A stretch of 64,000 bases of DNA from Taklimakanibacter albus (GCF_016595235.1 NZ_JAENHL010000007.1:1400765-1464764); one strand, 5' to 3'. Numbered from the stretch's first letter, positions 7,740-17,424 are shown. Numbers and translations: made by a program. The notes: generated by a model not told the origin, from the letters alone.

Positions 7740-8957
7740 TTACGCCGACCCCCAACGCTCCTTGACGTAATTCTCGACAATGCCCTGGAACTGTTTGCCG
7801 ATATCGGCGCCGCGCAAGGTGGCGACTTTCTTGCCGTCGACATAGACGGGCGCCGACGGCAGCTCGCCGGTTCCCGGTAGCGAGATGCCGATATCGGCAT
7901 GTTTCGATTCACCCGGGCCATTGACGATGCAGCCCATGACCGCGAGCGACAAGGTCTCGAAGCCCGGATAGTCGCGCCGCCAGTCGACCATGCGGTCACG
8001 CACATAGGTCTGGATGTCCTGCGCGAGTTCCTGGAACACGGTCGAAGTCGTGCGCCCGCAGCCGGGGCATGCGATGACCATCGGCGCGAAGGAGCGCAGG
8101 CCCATGGTCTGGAGGATTTCCTGTGCCACCGTCACCTCACGGGTGCGGTCGCCGCCGGGCTCGGGGGTGAGCGAAATGCGGATCGTATCGCCGATGCCTT
8201 CCTGGAGCAGCACCGAAAGCGCCGCCGTCGAGGCGACGATGCCTTTCGAGCCCATGCCCGCTTCGGTGAGCCCCAGATGCAGCGCGTAATCGCAGCGTTT
8301 GGCGAGCAGGCGATAGACGGCGATCAGGTCCTGCACTTCCGAACATTTCGCCGAGATGATGATCTTGTCGGCGCCCAGGCCCAGTTCACGCGCCCGTTCC
8401 GCCGACAGCACGCCCGATTGCACCACCGTCTCATGCATCACCGCGCGCGCTTCGATGGGGGCCGCCGATTTGGCGTTCCGGTCCATGAGCTCTGTCAACA
8501 GTGCCTGGTCGAGCGAGCCCCAATTGACGCCGATGCGGACGGGCTTGTCGAAGCGCAGCGCCGTCTCGATCATCATGCCGAAATTGCGGTCCTTCTTTTC
8601 CTTGAAGCCGACATTGCCGGGATTGATGCGGTATTTGGCCAAGGCCTCGGCGCAGGCCGGATATTGGCTGAGCAGCATATGGCCGTTGTAGTGGAAGTCG
8701 CCGACGATCGGGACATCGAGGCCCTTGGCCGCGACCTTGTCACGGATATGGGGAACCGCGGCGGCCGCCTCCTCGCGGTCGACGGTGATGCGCACGATCT
8801 CGGACCCGGCCCGGTTGAGGGCGGCGATCTGCCGGGCGGTGCCCTCGATATCGGCCGTATCGGTATTGGTCATCGACTGGACGACGATGGGCGCCCCGCC
8901 GCCGATCTGGACGGAACCGGTCGAAACGCCGATGGAGGGTCTGCGCGGTAAAAGCAT
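7740..8957 (-). CDS. ispG: 4-hydroxy-3-methylbut-2-enyl-diphosphate synthase (flavodoxin/ferredoxin)
   Basis: 405 residues from ATG 8955-8957; the longer open frame runs into znuB. The N-terminal TIM-barrel begins with [20 protein letters not shown]. The C-terminal 4Fe-4S domain keeps the ligands Cys297 and Cys300 (CPGCGR), Cys343 ([10 protein letters not shown]) and Glu350. The enzyme converts MEcPP to HMBPP, the sixth step of the MEP isoprenoid pathway, in the cytosol. The gene starts 5 bases after the znuB stop and so is very likely transcribed with zur-znuC-znuB, an unusual partner set. Confidence 0.96.
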   Translation of the reverse strand: MLLPRRPSIGVSTGSVQIGGGAPIVVQSMTNTDTADIEGTARQIAALNRAGSEIVRITVDREEAAAAVPHIRDKVAAKGLDVPIVGDFHYNGHMLLSQYPACAEALAKYRINPGNVGFKEKKDRNFGMMIETALRFDKPVRIGVNWGSLDQALLTELMDRNAKSAAPIEARAVMHETVVQSGVLSAERARELGLGADKIIISAKCSEVQDLIAVYRLLAKRCDYALHLGLTEAGMGSKGIVASTAALSVLLQEGIGDTIRISLTPEPGGDRTREVTVAQEILQTMGLRSFAPMVIACPGCGRTTSTVFQELAQDIQTYVRDRMVDWRRDYPGFETLSLAVMGCIVNGPGESKHADIGISLPGTGELPSAPVYVDGKKVATLRGADIGKQFQGIVENYVKERWGSA

Positions 8958-8962
8958 GGAGG

Positions 8963-9760
8963 TTAAGTGGCCTTGGGCAGGGCCAAGGTCAAGACAAACA
9001 GCGCCGCAGCCATCAGCACGATCGAGGGGCCCGAGGGCGAGTCGAAGGTCGCCGATAAGACGAGGCCCCCGACCACGGCGATCATGCCGAGAAGGCTCGC
9101 CCAAACCGCCATGCCCTCGGGCGAGCGCACCATGCGCCGGGCCGCCGCCGCCGGAATGATGAGAAGCGCGGTGATGAGGAGAATACCGACGATTTTCATG
9201 GCGACCGCGATCAACACCGCGATGAGCAGCACGAAGCCGACTTCCACTCTTTGCGCCTTGACGCCTTCGGCCGTCGCCAGCTCCTCATGCACGGTCAGCG
9301 CCAGAAGATCGCGCCACAGAAAAGCCAGCCCGATCATCATCGCCACACCGCCGAGCCACACCCAGAGAATGTCGCTCGCCGACACGGTGAGAATGTCGCC
9401 GAAGAGCAGGCTCATCAGGTCGAAGCGTACCCAGGTGAGGAGGCTTGCCACCACGATGCCGGCGGCGAGCGCCCCATGCGAGAGGATGCCGAGCAGCGTG
9501 TCGGTGGCAAGCTCGCGCTGCGACCGGAGCGCCAGGAGCGCCACCGCGACGGCGACCGTCGTGGCGATGACGCCCAGAGTGAGATCGACGCCGAATAGAA
9601 GTCCCAGGCCGACGCCCAGAAGCGAGGCATGAGCGAGCGTCTCGCCGAAATAGGCCATGCGCCGCCACACGATGAAGCAGCCGATGGGACCTGCGATGAG
9701 CGCGACGCCGAGACCCGCGATCAGGGCGCGGATGAAGAAGGGTTCGGAGAATATGGCCAT
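8963..9760 (-). CDS. znuB: Zinc ABC transporter permease ZnuB
   Basis: 265 residues, about eight or nine membrane segments, ABC-3 family (ZnuB/TroC type). Typical stretches are [27 protein letters not shown], cut here to its core features, and the alanine-rich PAAAARR loop near residue 205. It forms the inner-membrane channel through which periplasmic zinc is imported with ZnuC and the binding protein ZnuA. Its ATG overlaps the znuC stop by one base (TGATG). ZnuA is not in the window. Manganese specificity is possible for the family, but the adjoining zur argues for zinc. Confidence 0.92.
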   Translation of the reverse strand: MAIFSEPFFIRALIAGLGVALIAGPIGCFIVWRRMAYFGETLAHASLLGVGLGLLFGVDLTLGVIATTVAVAVALLALRSQRELATDTLLGILSHGALAAGIVVASLLTWVRFDLMSLLFGDILTVSASDILWVWLGGVAMMIGLAFLWRDLLALTVHEELATAEGVKAQRVEVGFVLLIAVLIAVAMKIVGILLITALLIIPAAAARRMVRSPEGMAVWASLLGMIAVVGGLVLSATFDSPSGPSIVLMAAALFVLTLALPKAT

Positions 9761-10533
9761 CAGTGCTTATGATTATGATGCTTGTGGTCGTGCTGAGCAT
9801 GACTCTCGTGGTCATGGTCGTGATGATGCGAATAGGCGGCGATGACCCGCGCCGCCTGTGGGCCGAAGAGCTTGATGAATTCGGGATCGTGGCGCACGGT
9901 TTCCGGCCCGCCCTCGCAGCAGATATGGCCGTTGAGGCAGATGACGCGATCGCTTTCCGCCATCACCATGTGGAGATCGTGGCTCACCATCAATATGCCG
10001 CAGCCATGGGTCCGGCGGATCTGCGAGATGAGCTCATAGAGCTTCGTCTCGCCGATGAAGTCGACCGCCTGCACCGGCTCGTCGAGCACCAGCAGCTCCG
10101 GCTTGCGGAGAAGCGCCCGCGCCAGCAGCGCCCGCTGCAATTCACCGCCCGACAGCGAGGCGACGGCGGCGTCCTTCAGATGCGCGATGCCGGTTTCGGC
10201 GAGCGCCGCATCGATATCGGCGGGTGCGGCGCGCAAGGTGAGCGACAGCAGCCGCTTCACATCGAGCGGCACATTGGATGTCAAGGGAAAGCGCTGCGGC
10301 ACATAACCGACGCGCAGGCCGGGTTTACGTTTGATGCGCCCGCCGCTCAGCTTCTGCAAGCCCAGCAGCACGCGGACCAGCGAAGACTTGCCCGCCCCAT
10401 TGGGACCGATGAGGGTGACGATCTCGCCCGGCATCACCTCGATATCGACGTGATCTAGAATGACGCGCTTGCCGTAGGTGAGGGAAAGGTCCAGGCCTTC
10501 GATCAAGGGTTGGCTCGGCACGAATGCGTCCAT
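9760..10533 (-). CDS. znuC: Zinc ABC transporter ATP-binding protein ZnuC
   Basis: 257 residues. The ATPase has Walker A GPNGAGKS (43-50), signature LSGGELQRALLARALL, Walker B LLVLDEP and a following switch His in SHDLHMV. The last 25 residues or so are rich in His and Asp (HHHDHDHESHAQHDHKHHNHKH), a metal-binding tail seen in some ZnuC proteins that may buffer or sense zinc at the membrane. It drives zinc uptake on the cytosolic face with ZnuB. The gene begins 3 bases after the zur stop. Confidence 0.94.
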   Translation of the reverse strand: MDAFVPSQPLIEGLDLSLTYGKRVILDHVDIEVMPGEIVTLIGPNGAGKSSLVRVLLGLQKLSGGRIKRKPGLRVGYVPQRFPLTSNVPLDVKRLLSLTLRAAPADIDAALAETGIAHLKDAAVASLSGGELQRALLARALLRKPELLVLDEPVQAVDFIGETKLYELISQIRRTHGCGILMVSHDLHMVMAESDRVICLNGHICCEGGPETVRHDPEFIKLFGPQAARVIAAYSHHHDHDHESHAQHDHKHHNHKH

Positions 10534-10536
10534 GGC

Positions 10537-11010
10537 TCAGGCGCTCCCGGCGCAGTGGCCGCAGCGGCCCGAGATCTCGACCACGGTACGTTCAGCCTTG
10601 AAGCCCTGGGCCGCCGCCTGCCGGCCGAGTGCCGCGAAGGTGTCGGGACTGTCGAGCTCGGCGACGATGCCGCATGCCTCGCAGATGAGGAGCGCGGCGG
10701 GCTCCCCCTCATGCGCGTGCGAGCAGGCGATGAAGGCGTTGCGGCTCTCGATCTTGTGCACCAGCCCATGCGCCAGCAGGAAGTCGAGGGCGCGGTAGAC
10801 GGTGATGGGAGCCGGGCGCGGGCCGTTGGCGGCCATGCGCTCGATGATCTCATAGGCGCCGGCCGCCTGATGGCTCTGGGCCACGCAATCGAGCACGTCG
10901 CGGCGCTGGGCCGTGAGCTTGGAGCCGCGGCGCGCGCAGATGCGCTCGGCCCGCTTCACCAGATCGGCGGTGCAGTGCTCGTGATTATGGCGGGGATCGG
11001 GGAAAGACAT
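10537..11010 (-). CDS. zur: Fur-family zinc uptake regulator Zur
   Basis: 157 residues of the Fur family. The winged-helix part includes KLTAQRRDVLDCV and PITVYRALDFL, followed by the dimerisation part. Metal ligands include a His-rich start (HNHEHC), ACSHAHEGE, and two CxxC pairs, CEAC and CGHC, the last forming the structural zinc site near the C-terminus. It heads zur-znuC-znuB-ispG. A perfect palindrome touches its start codon, implying zinc-dependent autorepression of the whole run. No Shine-Dalgarno sequence fits before the ATG, so the message is probably leaderless. Confidence 0.93.
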   Translation of the reverse strand: MSFPDPRHNHEHCTADLVKRAERICARRGSKLTAQRRDVLDCVAQSHQAAGAYEIIERMAANGPRPAPITVYRALDFLLAHGLVHKIESRNAFIACSHAHEGEPAALLICEACGIVAELDSPDTFAALGRQAAAQGFKAERTVVEISGRCGHCAGSA

Positions 11011-11031
11011 GACTGTTATATTATAACAGTC
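11011..11031. promoter_or_regulatory. Zur operator overlapping the zur promoter
   Basis: Arms GACTGTTATA (11011-11020) and TATAACAGTC (11022-11031) are a perfect inverted repeat around one T. The core TGTTATATTATAACA resembles known Zur boxes. It directly abuts the zur ATG (11008-11010). On the minus strand TATAAT/TAATAT -10-like hexamers lie inside it, with TTGATA about 14-16 bases upstream as a possible -35. Confidence 0.85.
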
Positions 11032-11041
11032 GAGCGAAATA

Positions 11042-11734
11042 TCAAATGTCCAGATCGGCTAGCCAATGGCGGCCCGCCTCGACCACCTCTTCGGGGGTCT
11101 CGAAGGACGGCAGATGGCCGCATTCGGCGATCTCGACATAACGGGCATGGGGAATGAGCCCGGCCATGCGCAGGCCGTCCGCCGCCGGGGAAAACTGGTC
11201 GTGGACACCCCACATCAGGAGGCTCGGACAGGTGATCTTCGGCAGATCGGCCCAGCGGTCGGGCCTTACCGCAAGGGCATCCGACTGGCGCGCCACCTTC
11301 TGAGGATCGGCACGGCGCGCCATGGCGAGGAACCGGTCGGCCGCCTCCTGCCCACGCTCGCCTGGGAGATGGGTGATGGTCTGAAAGAACTGGCGATAGA
11401 CTTCATCGGCTCGGCCGTCGCGCAATTTGGCGCTGCGCTCGAAGCCCAATTGCGGATTGGCGACGGCGCCCGCCCCTGCCCCGATGATCCACAGGCCCTT
11501 CACCCGCTCCGGAGCCACGAAAGCCGTCTCACGTGCCACATGGCCGCCGAAGGACGTGCCCATCACGATGAAGTCGCCATCGACGGCGCCGAGCACCTTG
11601 TCGACGCAAGCCGCCAGGCTGTCCTCATAGGGGACAGTGATCTGCGTCGTCACGAGTTCGGCGAAGCTGTCCTTCACATCATCGTAAAGGCCTTCGTCGC
11701 AGCACAATGCCGGTATCATCACGAGGGGGAGCAT
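11042..11734 (-). CDS. Alpha/beta hydrolase
   Basis: 230 residues with the alpha/beta-hydrolase fold. The nucleophile elbow is GTSFGGH (Ser near residue 60), the acid is Asp in MWGVHDQFSP, and the base is His in ECGHLPSFETPEEV. The family cleaves esters, amides or C-C bonds, and no substrate can be assigned. No signal peptide is seen, so it is cytosolic. It ends 31 bases before the zur start on the same strand, and the zur -35 lies against its stop. It is not obviously linked to zinc. Confidence 0.8.
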   Translation of the reverse strand: MLPLVMIPALCCDEGLYDDVKDSFAELVTTQITVPYEDSLAACVDKVLGAVDGDFIVMGTSFGGHVARETAFVAPERVKGLWIIGAGAGAVANPQLGFERSAKLRDGRADEVYRQFFQTITHLPGERGQEAADRFLAMARRADPQKVARQSDALAVRPDRWADLPKITCPSLLMWGVHDQFSPAADGLRMAGLIPHARYVEIAECGHLPSFETPEEVVEAGRHWLADLDI

Positions 11735-11777
11735 GATTCCGGCTTACTAAGCCGAGGCGATCAGGTCAATCAAGTAA

Positions 11778-11881
11778 CCGTCATCCCGGCGCAAGCCGGG
11801 ATCCATTCAATGAGGGCAACCAGGCCAGCGCTTGACGCGCGTCACTACTTCTGTGGATCCCGACTTTCGTCGGGATGACGG
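11778..11881. repeat. REP-like inverted repeat (GTCATCCCGGC family)
   Basis: CCGTCATCCCGGCGCAAGCCGGGATCC-like left arm from 11778 is matched in inverse by GGATCCCGACTTTCGTCGGGATGACGG ending at 11881; each arm also folds on itself. Elements with CCCGGC-GCCGGG hairpins and flanking GTCAT/ATGAC are widely dispersed in alphaproteobacterial genomes as REP/BIME-like or small MITE units. It lies in the 265-base gap between the hydrolase promoter region and the GGDEF-EAL gene end. Confidence 0.7.
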
Positions 11882-11999
11882 CTTGAGGAGCGCGAGATCA
11901 GATAAGCGACGATGGAGGCGATGCAATCGGCCGAAATTGAATTGGATAATTGCCAGCAACCTCCGCCATTCTGAAATATCCTATTTCAGGCGTTACTCG

Positions 12000-14621
12000 T
12001 CAGGCGGACGGTCTGGTGGAATGTGACTTCCCTTTGAGCTTCAGCTCGGCTGCGATTTCGCGCGCGGGAACTGCCGAGCTGAACAGGAAACCCTGGCCCT
12101 GCTGGCATCCGAGCGTGCGCAGGAACTCGAGCTGCTCGGTCGTTTCGATGCCCTCGGCAAGCGTGATGAGGCCGAGGCTGTGGCCGATATTGATCACCGC
12201 CCGGAAAATCTCGGCGGATTTGCGCGTCGTCTCGACATCCTTGACGAAGGACTGGTCGATCTTGATCTTGTCGAACGGAAAGCTGCCCAGATATCCGAGC
12301 CCGCAATAGCCGGTGCCGAAATCATCGAGCGCGATGGACACGCCAAGTTCCTTCAGCTCCTTCAGGGTCTGCAGTGTTTCGGATGTCTTCTCCAGCAGGC
12401 AGGATTCGGTGATCTCAAGCTCGAGCCGGCGCGCGGCAAGACCAGATTTCTCAAGCGCGCCGGATACGACCTCGACAAGCTTACCTGACTTGAACTGGGC
12501 CGGAGAGATGTTCACCGCTACCGTCAGATCGTCTCTCAGCGTGGTGGCCAGCCTGCAGGACTGCTCCAGCACCCAGGCGCCGATGGGAACGATCAATCCG
12601 CTCGATTCCGCGACGGGAATGAAAGTCGAGGGCGGGATCATGCCTTCGTCCGGATGGTTCCAGCGCAGCAGGGCCTCAAAGCCGATTACCTTGCAACCGG
12701 TGAGCTCCAGCAAAGGCTGATAGTGAATCTCGAACTGCTCCTCGACCAATGCCTGGCGCAGGTTGCGCTCCATCTCGCGGCGCACGATCATCTGCAGCGA
12801 CATATGCGGCTCATAGATCCGGCAGACGCCGCGGCCATCCGACTTCGCCTTATAGAGGGCGAGATCGGCGTTCTTCAGCATGGTGGACGCATCGAGCGAC
12901 TTGTCGAGGCCGACACTCACTCCGGCGCTCACGCCGACCAGAATCTCGTATTCGCGGACCTTGAGAGGACTGCTGAAAGCCTTGACGAGTTCGCTCGCAG
13001 TGGTGTGAGCGTCGGAGGGATCGGCGATCGCCGGAAGCAGCACCGCAAACTCATCGCCCCCGAGACGGCCGACAATTCCGGTATCGCCCACGCACTCTTC
13101 CAGACGGTTGGCTACCGCGGTGATGAGATTATCACCCACATGATGCCCGAGGGTGTCGTTGATATTCTTGAAGTCGTCGATATCCACCAGAATGATCGAC
13201 CAGAGACCGGGCTTCTGCGTCTTCTGAAGATGCGTGTTCTCGAGCATTTCGAGGAACAGCCGCCGGTTGGGAAGGCCGGTCAGCGCATCATGCTCAGCCA
13301 TGTATTTGATGCGCGCGTCATGCTTGCGGCGCTCGGTAACATCGACGACGGAAACGATCGCCGCGTCCTTGCCGCTATATTTGATCGGCTTGGCATAGCT
13401 GCCGACCAGTATCTCCGTGCCGTCCGCCTTGTTGTGGATCCAGTCCTTTTCGCCGCTGTCGGCGGAGAAGTTGTTCGTGGCGTCGTCGAGCGCCCTCTGG
13501 CGTTCATAGGCCGGCCGTATTTCCAGCGACGTCATGTTCAGGAACTGGTCGCGCGAATAGCCGTAATGCTCGATAGCGGCGGCGTTGACGTCCAGAAATT
13601 TCAGGTTTTCTCTTTCGACGACCCACATCGGAACCGGATTGCTTTCGAACAGCAGCCGGAAGGACTCGGCGGCGTTCCTGTCGTCGGTGACATCGGTCCT
13701 GACAAACACCTTTTTCCCGTCATCGGTGACATGCTGGTCGTAGCGGATCCATCTGTGGTCGCTGAGATTCCGTTCGACATAGGAAGCACTATGGTTGAGG
13801 AGGTCCATTCGCCGCTGAATCCATGTTTCGGCGCGAGCCTCGTCCTGGTCGGAAAGGCCGCTTATCTTTTCGAAGGCGTTGCGGTAGAGCGATTCTATAT
13901 TGACTCCCGGTTTGACGAGGGGAGCCACCTCGGGGAACATCATCTCATAGTTCTTATTCCACAGAATGAGGTTGTTCTGTGCATCCAGAAGAACAATGGC
14001 TTGCGGCAGGCACTCGATGACCTGCCGCAATTCGGCGTGGCTGGTGACGGCATCCTGACGCGCCGCCTCGGTCGCCGTAACGGTTTCCTGAAGGTCGGCC
14101 TTGACCTTCTGGAGTTCCATTCTGTCCAGGGCGATGCTTGCCAGGCTCCGTAAGAAATTCTTCTGCTGTTCGGTGATCGCGCGCGGCTTTACGTCCGCCA
14201 CGGCAAGCGTGCCCAGGGGAAAGCCATCGGCATCTCTGAGAGCGACTCCCGCATAGAATCTGACGCCGTATGGTCCGGTTACGAATGGATTGTCGGCAAA
14301 CCGCTCATCCTTGCTCGCGTCCTGAACGACCATCACGTCCTGATATGGCAGCGTATGATCGCAAAAGCTGACGGAACGCTCCACTTCCTGCAGGTCCAAT
14401 CCAATCCGGGCCTTGAACCAGTGGTGCCTGGCTTCGGTCAGGCAGAGATAGGCGATCGGCGCCTCGAACAGATCCGCCGCCAGTCTCGCGATATCATCAA
14501 ATGCCGGCTCCGGTGGCGTCCGCAGAATCCTGTACTGCCCAAGTCGGCGGAGCCGCTCTTGCTCAAAGGCCTCGGTCTGTTGGGTCTCGGCAACTGGGCT
14601 CGTCATGTCTCCGACCGGCAT
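12000..14621 (-). CDS. GAF-PAS-PAS-GGDEF-EAL sensory cyclic-di-GMP protein
   Basis: 873 residues without a membrane segment. Domains: GAF about 37-170, PAS about 195-315, PAS about 318-435, GGDEF about 440-605 and EAL about 615-865. The diguanylate cyclase site GGDEF (521-525) is intact. The inhibitory RxxD I-site five residues before it is absent. The phosphodiesterase part keeps EAL (649-651), VNIS, ITES, DDFGTG and AEGIE, so both activities look possible. GAF and PAS domains suggest control by a small ligand, redox or light signal in the cytosol. It stands alone with its own upstream region. Met1 or Met6 could be the start. Confidence 0.93.
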   Translation of the reverse strand: MPVGDMTSPVAETQQTEAFEQERLRRLGQYRILRTPPEPAFDDIARLAADLFEAPIAYLCLTEARHHWFKARIGLDLQEVERSVSFCDHTLPYQDVMVVQDASKDERFADNPFVTGPYGVRFYAGVALRDADGFPLGTLAVADVKPRAITEQQKNFLRSLASIALDRMELQKVKADLQETVTATEAARQDAVTSHAELRQVIECLPQAIVLLDAQNNLILWNKNYEMMFPEVAPLVKPGVNIESLYRNAFEKISGLSDQDEARAETWIQRRMDLLNHSASYVERNLSDHRWIRYDQHVTDDGKKVFVRTDVTDDRNAAESFRLLFESNPVPMWVVERENLKFLDVNAAAIEHYGYSRDQFLNMTSLEIRPAYERQRALDDATNNFSADSGEKDWIHNKADGTEILVGSYAKPIKYSGKDAAIVSVVDVTERRKHDARIKYMAEHDALTGLPNRRLFLEMLENTHLQKTQKPGLWSIILVDIDDFKNINDTLGHHVGDNLITAVANRLEECVGDTGIVGRLGGDEFAVLLPAIADPSDAHTTASELVKAFSSPLKVREYEILVGVSAGVSVGLDKSLDASTMLKNADLALYKAKSDGRGVCRIYEPHMSLQMIVRREMERNLRQALVEEQFEIHYQPLLELTGCKVIGFEALLRWNHPDEGMIPPSTFIPVAESSGLIVPIGAWVLEQSCRLATTLRDDLTVAVNISPAQFKSGKLVEVVSGALEKSGLAARRLELEITESCLLEKTSETLQTLKELKELGVSIALDDFGTGYCGLGYLGSFPFDKIKIDQSFVKDVETTRKSAEIFRAVINIGHSLGLITLAEGIETTEQLEFLRTLGCQQGQGFLFSSAVPAREIAAELKLKGKSHSTRPSA

Positions 14622-14766
14622 ATCTCTCCAAGGCGGTGTAACTTCTTATTATGATTTGCTATTCCGCCCCAATCATTGCAGCTGAGATGCAAAACGCGCT
14701 TAAAATTACCTTCGGTTGGAAAAAAGGATATTCGCGTAGTTAACTTTGGATAAATACAACCAAAAA

Positions 14767-14790
14767 AGGCGCGGGAGTTACCCCGCGCCT
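14767..14790 (-). terminator. Intrinsic terminator of pnp
   Basis: AGGCGCGGG (14767-14775) pairs with CCCGCGCCT (14782-14790) over a 6-base loop. On the minus strand the stem is followed by TTTTTT-like sequence (from 14766 downwards), the standard rho-independent form. It lies about 27 bases past the pnp stop and closes the rimP-pnp block. Confidence 0.88.
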
Positions 14791-14816
14791 TCTCAATTCT
14801 TGGACCTTGAGCGGTC

Positions 14817-16970
14817 TCAGTCGTTGCTGGCTTCCGCTTCCGGCTGCTCTTCCGCCTGCTTCTTGGACAGGTCCTCGCCGGTCTGCTGGTCGACCTGCTT
14901 CATCGACAGGCGGACCTTGCCGCGATTGTCGAAGCCGAGCAGCTTCACCTTGACGATATCGCCTTCATTGACGACGTCGGAGACCTTGGCGACGCGGCGC
15001 GGCGCCAGTTCCGACACGTGGACGAGGCCGTCGCGGGCGCCGAAGAAGTTCACGAAGGCGCCGAAATCGACGACCTTGACGACCTTGCCGTCATAGATCT
15101 CGCCGACTTCCGGCTCCGACACGATCGACTTGATCCACTTCATCGCCGCTTCGATCGCCGGTCCCGAGGACGAGGCGACCTTGACGGTGCCGTCATCGGA
15201 GATGTCGATCTTGGCGCCGGTCTTCTCGACGATCTCGCGGATCACCTTGCCGCCGGTGCCGATCACTTCACGGATCTTGTCGGTCGGGATGGTGATCACC
15301 TCGATGCGCGGGGCATGCTCGCCGAGACCCGGACGCGCCTTCTCGAGCGCTTCCGCCATCTTGCCGAGGATGTGGAGCCGGCCGTCCTTGGCCTGCCACA
15401 GCGCCGTCTTCATGATGTCTTCGGTGATGCCGGTGATCTTGATGTCCATCTGCAGCGAGGTCACGCCATTGGCGGTACCGGCCACCTTGAAGTCCATGTC
15501 ACCGAGATGATCCTCATCGCCCAGGATGTCGGAGAGCACCGCGAAGCGCTCGCCTTCCTTGATGAGGCCCATGGCGATACCGGCAACCGGAGCGCGCAGC
15601 GGCACGCCCGCATCCATCAGCGACAGCGAGGCGCCGCAGACAGAGGCCATCGAGGACGAGCCGTTGGACTCGGTGATCTCCGAGACGACGCGGATCGTGT
15701 AGGGGAACTGATCCGCCGGCGGCAGCATCGGATGGATGGCGCGCCAGGCGAGCTTACCATGGCCGATCTCGCGCCGGCCGGCGCCGCCGAGGCGGCCCGT
15801 TTCGCCGACCGAGAAGGGCGGGAAGTTGTAATGCAGCATGAAGGTCTCTTTGTAGGTCCCTTCAAGCGAGTCGATATACTGTTCGTCCTCGCCGGTGCCG
15901 AGCGTGGTGACCACCAGCGCCTGGGTTTCGCCACGGGTGAACAGCGCCGAACCATGCGTGCGCGGCAGGACCGAAGCCTCCGCAATGATCTGCCGCACGG
16001 TGACGAGATTGCGCCCGTCGATGCGGTGGCCGGTATCGAGGATGTTGTTGCGGACGACGTCCTTCTCGAGATGCTTGAAGGCTTCACCGACCTTGTTGGG
16101 AGCCGGAGCGTCTTCCTTGCCTTCGACCACGAGAGCGGCCAGCACCTTGTCCTTCGCCTTGGCGACGGCTTCCTGGCGGTCTTCCTTCTTGGCGATGGCA
16201 TAGGCGGCGCGCACGTCCGCTTCGGCGATCTGCTTGACCGAGTTGAACAGCGTCTCCTGATCCGGCGGCGTGAAGTCGCGCGGCTGGCGGGCCGAACGCT
16301 CGGCCAGGCGGATGATCGCTTCGAGCACCGGCTGGAAATGTGCATGGCCGAACATGACGGCGCCGAGCATCTTCTCTTCGGTGAGTTCCTTCGCTTCCGA
16401 CTCGACCATCAGCACGGCGTCCTGCGTGCCGGCGACGACGAGATCGAGCTCCGACGTCTTCATCTGCTCGATCGTCGGATTGAGGACATACTCGCCATTG
16501 ACGACGCCGACGCGCGCCGCGCCGACCGGGCCCATGAACGGAATGCCGGACAAAGTGAGCGCCGCCGACGAGGCGACCAAAGCGACGATGTCTGAATCGT
16601 TCTCGAGGTCGTAGGAGAGCACGGTCGCGATGACCTGCGTCTCATTGCGGAAGCCTTCGACGAAGAGCGGACGGATCGGCCGGTCGATGAGGCGGGAGAT
16701 CAGCGTCTCGCGCTCGGTCGGGCGGCCTTCACGTTTGAAATAGCCGCCGGGAATCTTGCCGGCGGCGTAGGTCTTTTCCTGGTAGTTGACGGTGAGCGGG
16801 AAGAAGTCGATTCCAGGCTTCTCCGAGCGGGCTGCTACCGCGGTGGCGAGAACGGTGGTCTCACCGTAAGTCGCGAGCACGGCGCCATCGGCCTGCCGTG
16901 CCATGCGGCCGGTTTCGAGCCTGAGCTTCTTGCCGCCCCATTCGATTTCTTCAACATCGATATTGAACAT
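14817..16970 (-). CDS. pnp: Polyribonucleotide nucleotidyltransferase (PNPase)
   Basis: 717 residues from ATG 16968-16970 ([13 protein letters not shown]); a 15-residue longer frame lacks family support. Two RNase PH domains (about 1-230 and 310-540) flank an alpha-helical linker, followed by a KH domain with [11 protein letters not shown] and an S1 domain (about 620-690). The tail is acidic. The trimeric enzyme degrades RNA 3'-5' by phosphorolysis and is a degradosome partner. It lies downstream of rpsO; the leader holds strong hairpins that may serve RNase III processing and PNPase autocontrol as in other bacteria. It ends in a clear terminator. Confidence 0.97.
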   Translation of the reverse strand: MFNIDVEEIEWGGKKLRLETGRMARQADGAVLATYGETTVLATAVAARSEKPGIDFFPLTVNYQEKTYAAGKIPGGYFKREGRPTERETLISRLIDRPIRPLFVEGFRNETQVIATVLSYDLENDSDIVALVASSAALTLSGIPFMGPVGAARVGVVNGEYVLNPTIEQMKTSELDLVVAGTQDAVLMVESEAKELTEEKMLGAVMFGHAHFQPVLEAIIRLAERSARQPRDFTPPDQETLFNSVKQIAEADVRAAYAIAKKEDRQEAVAKAKDKVLAALVVEGKEDAPAPNKVGEAFKHLEKDVVRNNILDTGHRIDGRNLVTVRQIIAEASVLPRTHGSALFTRGETQALVVTTLGTGEDEQYIDSLEGTYKETFMLHYNFPPFSVGETGRLGGAGRREIGHGKLAWRAIHPMLPPADQFPYTIRVVSEITESNGSSSMASVCGASLSLMDAGVPLRAPVAGIAMGLIKEGERFAVLSDILGDEDHLGDMDFKVAGTANGVTSLQMDIKITGITEDIMKTALWQAKDGRLHILGKMAEALEKARPGLGEHAPRIEVITIPTDKIREVIGTGGKVIREIVEKTGAKIDISDDGTVKVASSSGPAIEAAMKWIKSIVSEPEVGEIYDGKVVKVVDFGAFVNFFGARDGLVHVSELAPRRVAKVSDVVNEGDIVKVKLLGFDNRGKVRLSMKQVDQQTGEDLSKKQAEEQPEAEASND

Positions 16971-17031
16971 GTGATTTTCCTGATTGCCCTTGGCCGCCGC
17001 TAGATTTGCGTTCACCTACACCGTGGACGGC

Positions 17032-17113
17032 ATCCCCATTGGGCCTTCTGGCGCCGGCCCTATTGCCGGACGCCACTTCGGGGATCGCGGGCGGCAAATC
17101 GGTGATCCGCCCG
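17032..17113 (-). promoter_or_regulatory. Stem-loops in the rpsO-pnp intercistronic region
   Basis: The first structure has an outer stem ATCCCC (17032-17037)/GGGGAT (17080-17085) and an inner stem TGGCGCCGGC (17049-17058)/GCCGGACGCCA (17065-17075). The second is CGGGCGG (17088-17094)/CCGCCCG (17107-17113). None has a T-run. The position matches that of the rpsO terminator and the RNase III-cut pnp leader in E. coli. Confidence 0.6.
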
Positions 17114-17135
17114 CTCATACTGACTTCGTTTCCGA

Positions 17136-17405
17136 CTACCGGCGGATATCCAGCCGCTTGATCAGCGTCTGATAACGGCTTTCATCGACCTTCTTGAGGT
17201 AGTCGAGGAGACCACGGCGCTGGCTGACCATTTTCAGGAGGCCGCGGCGCGAATGGTTGTCCTTCTTGTGGGCTTTGAAGTGGTCGGTCAGCGTGTTGAT
17301 ACGCTCGGTCAAGATCGCGACCTGGACTTCGGGTGAGCCGGTGTCGCCGGCTTTGGTGGCATATTCCTTCACGAGCGCGTTCTTGCGCTCCTGGGTCATC
17401 GTCAT
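17136..17405 (-). CDS. rpsO: 30S ribosomal protein S15
   Basis: 89 residues from ATG 17403-17405, with GGAG eight bases upstream; a second ATG at 17397-17399 is further from the ribosome site than usual. The sequence has the S15 hallmark [17 protein letters not shown], the [11 protein letters not shown] turn and the HSRRGLL...RRGLLDYL block that binds 16S rRNA helix 22. It nucleates assembly of the platform of the small subunit. It sits between truB and pnp, the standard bacterial order. Confidence 0.97.
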   Translation of the reverse strand: MTMTQERKNALVKEYATKAGDTGSPEVQVAILTERINTLTDHFKAHKKDNHSRRGLLKMVSQRRGLLDYLKKVDESRYQTLIKRLDIRR

Positions 17406-17424
17406 TCGGTCATCTCCAAATAAG

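Noticed and set aside
11778-11881. Inverted repeat considered as the end of an insertion sequence
   Set aside because: No transposase or target duplication is present. The size and form suit a REP-like element.
16971-17135. Gap between rpsO and pnp considered to hold a small gene
   Set aside because: Open frames here lack a ribosome site and the region is dominated by stem-loops.
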